Assembly: GCA_011523845.1 (NCBI GenBank)
Contig: WTFV01000100.1
Span: forward strand, 66,278-122,292
Reading direction: 5' to 3'
Source of the DNA: Acidobacteriota bacterium
GTDB taxonomy: Bacteria > Acidobacteriota > Vicinamibacteria > Vicinamibacterales > UBA8438
DNA: 56,015 bases
Program-made: the position numbers and the translations under genes
Shown: one piece after another, positions 51,982 through 56,015 of the stretch
How positions within the stretch are numbered: position 1 is the stretch's first letter
How the letters are laid out: each line of letters begins with the position of its first letter
Notes under the pieces: model-generated
Database searches by the model: none
What the model was told of the DNA's origin: nothing
The model's input: the letters and a program-made list of their open reading frames with translations, nothing else

Positions 51982-53061
51982 TTACTGCGACTCTTCCGCC
52001 GCCGCCGCGGCCTCCGCCTGCCTCTCCAGGTTCCGGTAGATCTCGAGGATGTGCCGGGCGTCGTGGTTGCCCTCGTGGCATGCGTACTCGTAGAGTGGGC
52101 CCTCCGTTGCGACCATCGGGACCTCGGCGCTCCACGGGCGCATCCACGTGTTGGGATCCTCGACGGTGAACTCGTAGCGGATGCGGTCGTCCGAGACGCG
52201 CGTGAACCGCTCCACGACGGTCATCTGCTCGGTGGCCCCCCGGTAGCGCCGCCGCTCGTTGAAGTTCCTGGTCTCGACGACCAGCGTGTCGCCCTCCCAG
52301 CGGCCTGTCGAATCGCCGGCCCACTGCCCGATCTTGCGGGAGATGAACGGCCGCCCGTCGATCGGGATGATGCGCGGCGGGTTGGTGTTCAGCTCCGTGA
52401 ACACGACGACGTAGCCTGGGACCTGGAAGATCTGGTGGATGTCGTTGTAGGCCGGCGGCAGGTTCGGCGGGCCCTCGTGCGACCACACGATGCAGCGCTC
52501 GGGCAGCGGCCGGTGCAGGTGGCTGTCGAAGGCGCTCGGCAGGCGCCGCGCGGCGGCCTCGGCGGCCAGCTTGTCCGCGGCCTCCGGCGTCAGGGCGGGC
52601 AGCCTCCCGTTCGGCGGATCCGTGATCAGGGAGGTGCGCTGGGTCGACAGGCCCTTCGGCACCGGCGTGCGCAGCCAGATCTCGTTGTCGTAATGGACGT
52701 AGGAGGGGTCGCGGTTGACCTGGTACAGCCGTCGCTCCCGCTCCTCCGGATCCTCGATCTCGACGGCGTTGCGCGCCGACGGATCGACGCCCTCGGCCGT
52801 CAACTGCGCGTTCAGCGCGGCGGTCTCCTCCGCGGTGAAGAACTCCTGGTCGGCCAGGTACTCGGGCCGCTCCAGGGGTGTGAACGTCTGGGTCGTCCAG
52901 TAGCCCTGCAGATCGGGCTGGCCGTCGGGAAGACGCGGCATGGTCCACGTAGAGGCCGCATCCGCCGCGTCCTCGGCCTGGCTCTGCGCCGCGACGGAAG
53001 CCGGCGCCAGCAAGCCGAGCGCGACTACCGTCACCCACGCCGCAAGCATGCGATGGCTCAT
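51982..53061 (-). CDS. Exported acidobacterial protein of unknown function
   Basis: 359 residues with a signal peptide (WVTVVALGLLAPASVAAQ). The segments LPDGQPDLQGYW, IIPIDGRPFIS and STGRWEGDTLVVETRNFNER are a signature I recognise from many Acidobacteria and Planctomycetes exported proteins of unknown role. The C-terminus carries HEGNHDARHILEIYRNLE. Start ATG 53061. It is probably independent of the cupin downstream. Confidence 0.75.
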   Translation of the reverse strand: MSHRMLAAWVTVVALGLLAPASVAAQSQAEDAADAASTWTMPRLPDGQPDLQGYWTTQTFTPLERPEYLADQEFFTAEETAALNAQLTAEGVDPSARNAVEIEDPEERERRLYQVNRDPSYVHYDNEIWLRTPVPKGLSTQRTSLITDPPNGRLPALTPEAADKLAAEAAARRLPSAFDSHLHRPLPERCIVWSHEGPPNLPPAYNDIHQIFQVPGYVVVFTELNTNPPRIIPIDGRPFISRKIGQWAGDSTGRWEGDTLVVETRNFNERRRYRGATEQMTVVERFTRVSDDRIRYEFTVEDPNTWMRPWSAEVPMVATEGPLYEYACHEGNHDARHILEIYRNLERQAEAAAAAEESQ

Positions 53062-53209
53062 CTGTCCTCTCCTTGCATTCGCGTCCCGAACCGCTAGTCT
53101 TGCACAGTCCGGTGCTGCGGCCAATCGCTTTCGTTCCGTCGCGCGTCTCCATGGGCGCGGGACCAACGCGGTACGTGCTCGGCTCGCGAACTGGACCGAG
53201 AGCGCCCGG

Positions 53210-53384
53210 CTATTGCTTTTCGGCGATGATTCCGACCGTGGGTGGCGCCAACAGGAACGTACCGGGATCCTGCTCACGCTCGTGCCACTCCACCTCGAGA
53301 GCCTGACGTTCCGCCGCGGTCAGCAGTCCGGCCTCGACCAGCCGCGGGACGTAGCCGAAGTTCTTCCGGTGCGGCTCCGGAATC
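53210..53384 (-). pseudogene. C-terminal remnant, possibly of a methyltransferase-like gene
   Basis: The minus strand after the TauD stop reads KNFGYVPRLVEAGLLTAAER then QALEVEWHEREQDPGTFLLA and PPTVGIIAEK, with a stop. It has no start codon and opens directly at the TauD end. The pattern resembles the C-terminus of SAM-dependent methyltransferase-like proteins. It could also be an alternative end of another protein. Confidence 0.4.
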
Positions 53385-53389
53385 GGTCA

Positions 53390-54262
53390 CTACCCGCGGT
53401 CGGGGTCGTAGAACGGCGCGTCGCCCTTGATGGTGACGCGGTATCCGTGGCGGGTCTCGGGGTAGTAGTCCCAGATCGCCAGGTGCTGGGTGCAGCGGTT
53501 GTCCCAGAAGGCCACCGAGTTCTCCCGCCAGCGGAACCGGACGTGATAGTCGGGCTGCGCGCAGTGCTTGAACAGGAAGGCCAGCACGGCGTCGCTCTCG
53601 GCGAGCGGCAGGTCCTTGATGCGCGTCGTGAACCCCTGGTTCACGTAGAGCGCGGGTTTGCCGGTGACCGGGTGGGTGCGGATGACCGGATGCTCGGCCG
53701 ACGGGTAGTCGTCGTCCCGGAGGGTGCCCGCGCCGTACCGCCCGCGGTAGTACTGCTCGCCCTCGTGAACGGCGGTCAGCCCGGTGAGGAACCGCTGCAT
53801 CCGGTCCGAGAGACCCTCGTAGGCGGCATACATGCTCGAGAAGAGCGTGTCGCCGCCGCCGGACGGAGGCACCTGGACGATGCGCAGCATGCTGGCCATC
53901 GGCGGCTCGACGTCGCACGAGACGTCGGAGTGCCACAAGCTTCCCGCCACGAACTCCACCTTGTCGTCGCCGTGGACGACCAGGATCTCCGGATGCTCGG
54001 CGTCCTTCGGCGCGGCGGGGTGGATGTGCAGCTCGCCGAAGCGGCGGCCGACCGCCTTGTGCTGCTCGAACGTCAGCTCCTGGTCGCGGAAGAAGAGGAC
54101 CAGGTGCCGCGCCCAGGCGTCCTTCAGCGCGGCCAGTGTCGCCTCGTCGAGCGGCCGGGTCAGATCGATGCCCGAAACCTCCGCCCCGATGGTCGGCGTG
54201 AGCGCGTCGATCCGCAGTGTCGCGGACGACGCGGAGGACGGGGACGGATTCGGCATGGCCAT
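53390..54262 (-). CDS. TauD/TfdA-family Fe(II)/2-oxoglutarate dioxygenase
   Basis: 290 residues. IGAEVSGIDLTRPLDEATLA, the metal facial triad with His-X-Asp in SLWHSDVSCDVEPP and distal His in RCTQHLAIWDYY, and the 2-oxoglutarate Arg in RHGYRVTIKGD. It hydroxylates sulfonate, chlorophenoxy or other acid substrates with release of CO2. A TATAAT on the minus strand (54269-54274) is only ~7 nt from ATG 54262, so a leaderless transcript is possible. Confidence 0.88.
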   Translation of the reverse strand: MAMPNPSPSSASSATLRIDALTPTIGAEVSGIDLTRPLDEATLAALKDAWARHLVLFFRDQELTFEQHKAVGRRFGELHIHPAAPKDAEHPEILVVHGDDKVEFVAGSLWHSDVSCDVEPPMASMLRIVQVPPSGGGDTLFSSMYAAYEGLSDRMQRFLTGLTAVHEGEQYYRGRYGAGTLRDDDYPSAEHPVIRTHPVTGKPALYVNQGFTTRIKDLPLAESDAVLAFLFKHCAQPDYHVRFRWRENSVAFWDNRCTQHLAIWDYYPETRHGYRVTIKGDAPFYDPDRG

Positions 54263-54268
54263 CTGTGA

Positions 54269-54274
54269 ATTATA
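54269..54274 (-). promoter_or_regulatory. TATAAT -10 element at the TauD start
   Basis: On the minus strand TATAAT is 7 nt upstream of ATG 54262. With a -10 so close, the transcript would begin at or next to the start codon. No clear -35. Confidence 0.4.
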
Positions 54275-54406
54275 GATTGTCGCGGCGGCGCGGAACCTGC
54301 CGCGGCGCCGACGATGCGGGTCGTCGCGAGCTTCTCGGCCAGCGCCGCCGAAGGGCGGTTGGCGCAACCCGGGACGCACGGTGCGCGTTGGTATACTGCC
54401 GCCACC

Positions 54407-55924
54407 ATGCCAGAGTCCCGCGCGATGACTGCGTTGCTGGTCGTTCTGCTGTGCCTCGCCGCCGCCTGCGGGCCGTCCGCGGCGCAACCAGAGCAGGAGG
54501 CGCCCGACCGCCAGGAGCAGCGGCATCTGCTGATCGTCCTCGACGGGCTGCGGCCGGACTACGTCACGCCGGAGCTGATGCCGAACCTGCACGCGCTGGG
54601 CGAGCGCGGGGTCGTCTTCACCAACCACCATGCGGTCTATCCGACCGTGACGCGCGTCAACGCCGCCTCCATCTCCACCGGGGCCTACCCCGAGACGCAC
54701 GGATTGATGGGCAACGCGGTCTTCTTTCCCGCGGTCGACCCGACGCGGTTCCTGAACACCGGCCAGCGGGACAACCTGCTGCGGATCGAGGAGGCGGAAG
54801 GCGGACGGTTGCTGACAGCGCCGACCTTGGGCGAGCGCCTGCAGGGCGCCGGGCTGCGGATGCTCGTGGCCAGCGCGGGCTCGAGCGGGTCGTCGTACCT
54901 GTTGAACCACCGCGTGGCCGGCGGCGGCATCATCCATTACGAGTACGCGCTGCCGGAGGTGCTGGGCGCCGCGGTGCGGGAACGGCTCGGCCCGCCGCCT
55001 TCCCTCGCGACGCCCAGCCGCGAGCGCAACCGTTACATCGTCGACGCACTCCTGGAGGTCGGCCTCGAGCAGGTCGATCCGGTGGTTACCGTCCTGTGGC
55101 TGACCGATCCCGACACGACGGCCCATGCCAACGGCATCGGGCACCCGGCCTCGGTGGCGTCGCTGCGCGCCGTGGATGAGGAGATCCGGCGCATACAGGA
55201 CGGCCTGCGCGCGGCGGGCCTCCTCGAATCGTTGAACATCTGGGTGACCTCCGACCACGGCTTCTCGACATACACCGGCGCCGTCGACCTCGACGCCCTG
55301 CTCGCGCCGTTCGCCGGCACGCTGGCGGACGGGTCGCCGCGGATCGTGGCGGGTAGCGGTGCGATCTACGTGCGGGACGGGGATGCCGGTGCCGTGGCCG
55401 GAATCGTCGAGGCGCTGCAGGGCTCGGACCAGGTGGGGGCCATCTTCACGAGAGACGCGCAGGTGCCCGGTACGTTGGCCTTCGACGCCGCGCGTTGGGA
55501 CCATGTCCGTTCCGCCGACATCCTCTATTCGGTGGCGTGGACCGACGCCGAGAACGAGTACGGCTACCGGGGCACGAGCGCATCGAACGGCACGGCGGGC
55601 CACGGCAGCACGAGCCCCTGGGACATCCACAACACGCTGATCGCGGCGGGTCCGGCCCTGCAGTCCGGCATGGAGGTTGCGCTGCCGACCTCCAACGTCG
55701 ACTTCGCTCCGACGTTCCTCTACCTGCTCGGGTTGAGCGCCGCGCCGACGATGGCCGGGCGGCCGTTGACCGAGGCGTTGCGCGACGGCCCCGATCTTGC
55801 GGCCGAGCCACGGGCGGCGGAGATCGCCAGGGAGACACCGGACGGCCGCTACCGCGCGGTCGCCCGCTCGACGGTCGTCCTCGGCCGGCGCTATCTCGAT
55901 TCGGCAACTGCCGAACGCCCGTAG
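54407..55924 (+). CDS. Nucleotide pyrophosphatase/phosphodiesterase-type lipoprotein
   Basis: 505 residues. A lipoprotein signal peptide ALLVVLLCLAAACGPSAAQ has the Cys of a lipobox. The alkaline-phosphatase-superfamily core shows LLIVLDGLRPDYVTPELMPN, YPTVTRVNAASISTGAYPET (nucleophilic Thr), LWLTDPDTTAHANGIGHP and WVTSDHGFST, plus a metal His in TAGHGSTSPWD. It likely hydrolyses phosphodiester or nucleotide pyrophosphate bonds outside the cytosol. The last ~65 bp of the gene are duplicated beyond its stop at the window edge. Confidence 0.85.
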   Translation: MPESRAMTALLVVLLCLAAACGPSAAQPEQEAPDRQEQRHLLIVLDGLRPDYVTPELMPNLHALGERGVVFTNHHAVYPTVTRVNAASISTGAYPETHGLMGNAVFFPAVDPTRFLNTGQRDNLLRIEEAEGGRLLTAPTLGERLQGAGLRMLVASAGSSGSSYLLNHRVAGGGIIHYEYALPEVLGAAVRERLGPPPSLATPSRERNRYIVDALLEVGLEQVDPVVTVLWLTDPDTTAHANGIGHPASVASLRAVDEEIRRIQDGLRAAGLLESLNIWVTSDHGFSTYTGAVDLDALLAPFAGTLADGSPRIVAGSGAIYVRDGDAGAVAGIVEALQGSDQVGAIFTRDAQVPGTLAFDAARWDHVRSADILYSVAWTDAENEYGYRGTSASNGTAGHGSTSPWDIHNTLIAAGPALQSGMEVALPTSNVDFAPTFLYLLGLSAAPTMAGRPLTEALRDGPDLAAEPRAAEIARETPDGRYRAVARSTVVLGRRYLDSATAERP

Positions 55925-56015
55925 ACGCGAGCGCTGCCTCTCGCGGATACCGCGCGGTGTCCGCTCGACGGTCGTCCTCGGCCGGCGCTATCTCGATTCG
56001 GCAACTGCCGAACGC
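55851..56015 (+). repeat. 98-bp-offset duplication of the phosphodiesterase gene end
   Basis: The final coding stretch from 55851 (ACCGCGCGGTCGCCCGCTCG) recurs, one base shorter, from 55949 to the last base at 56015. The two copies are otherwise nearly identical (CGACGGTCGTCCTCGGCCGG, CTATCTCGATTCGGCAACTG). The window ends inside the second copy, so it may extend further or mark a contig edge. Confidence 0.8.

Overview
GENOME TYPE. High-GC bacterial DNA with long operons. The family mix (two DUF1592/DUF1588 proteins each paired with a DUF1552 protein, a PQQ quinoprotein, a CBM9/DUF5916 outer-membrane protein, a TAT-exported ThDP enzyme, and secreted proteins with WTDP-type C-terminal modules) is typical of Acidobacteriota, most likely a Vicinamibacteria-type genome. 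That placement is an inference from gene content. I saw no rRNA, tRNA or CRISPR array by eye.

LAYOUT. (1) 1-6100, defence/TA island: the 3' end of pglZ and all of brxL (BREX), a Uma2-like nuclease, a decayed solute-binding-protein fragment, a 2-keto-4-pentenoate hydratase-like gene, and vapBC. (2) 6.4-17.3 kb, exported proteins: an unknown exported protein, DUF1592, DUF1552, a secreted-repeat protein, a PQQ dehydrogenase and a DUF5916 barrel. (3) 17.3-20.8 kb, minus strand: an XRE/nucleotidyltransferase TA-like pair, then a TAT-exported ThDP enzyme with a c-type cytochrome. (4) 20,848-29,694: an 8,847-bp mobile element with perfect 20-bp terminal inverted repeats and an 8-bp target duplication (GAACTCCG). 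It carries an IS1-like transposase, a nested related IS1-like element, an IS1595-like element, a secreted metzincin protease and many small passenger genes. (5) 29.8-35.6 kb: a second DUF1592/DUF1552 pair and an ankyrin-repeat protein. (6) 35.8-41.5 kb, minus strand: a protocatechuate operon pcaH-pcaG-pcaB-pcaD-pcaC plus a DASS-type carboxylate transporter. (7) 41.7-47.0 kb: an NHL-repeat protein, a HIRAN-domain protein, a valine-pyruvate aminotransferase and a methylmalonate-semialdehyde dehydrogenase. (8) 47.1-51.0 kb: a tightly packed three-gene operon of a DUF3696-like AAA ATPase, a TOPRIM-like protein and a DUF262 protein, a candidate anti-phage system. (9) 51.0-55.9 kb: a small unknown, a cupin, an acidobacterial exported protein, a TauD dioxygenase and a phosphodiesterase-type lipoprotein.

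HOW IT WORKS TOGETHER. The pca genes convert protocatechuate to 3-oxoadipate by ortho cleavage, and the transporter probably imports a carboxylate substrate. The DUF1592/DUF1552 sets look like envelope redox or surface systems of unknown substrate. Three defence-type loci (BREX, TA pairs, the ATPase/TOPRIM/DUF262 operon) and the nested transposon make this a plastic region.

REPEATS. Operon junctions in this window repeatedly carry partial tandem copies, usually 66-75 bp apart: pglZ/brxL (five copies), pcaD/pcaC, pcaG/pcaB and upstream of mmsA, with a 98-bp version at the right edge. Two dispersed repeat families also occur: a double-hairpin element (three copies) and a ~165-bp element (two copies, one inside a signal-peptide coding region).
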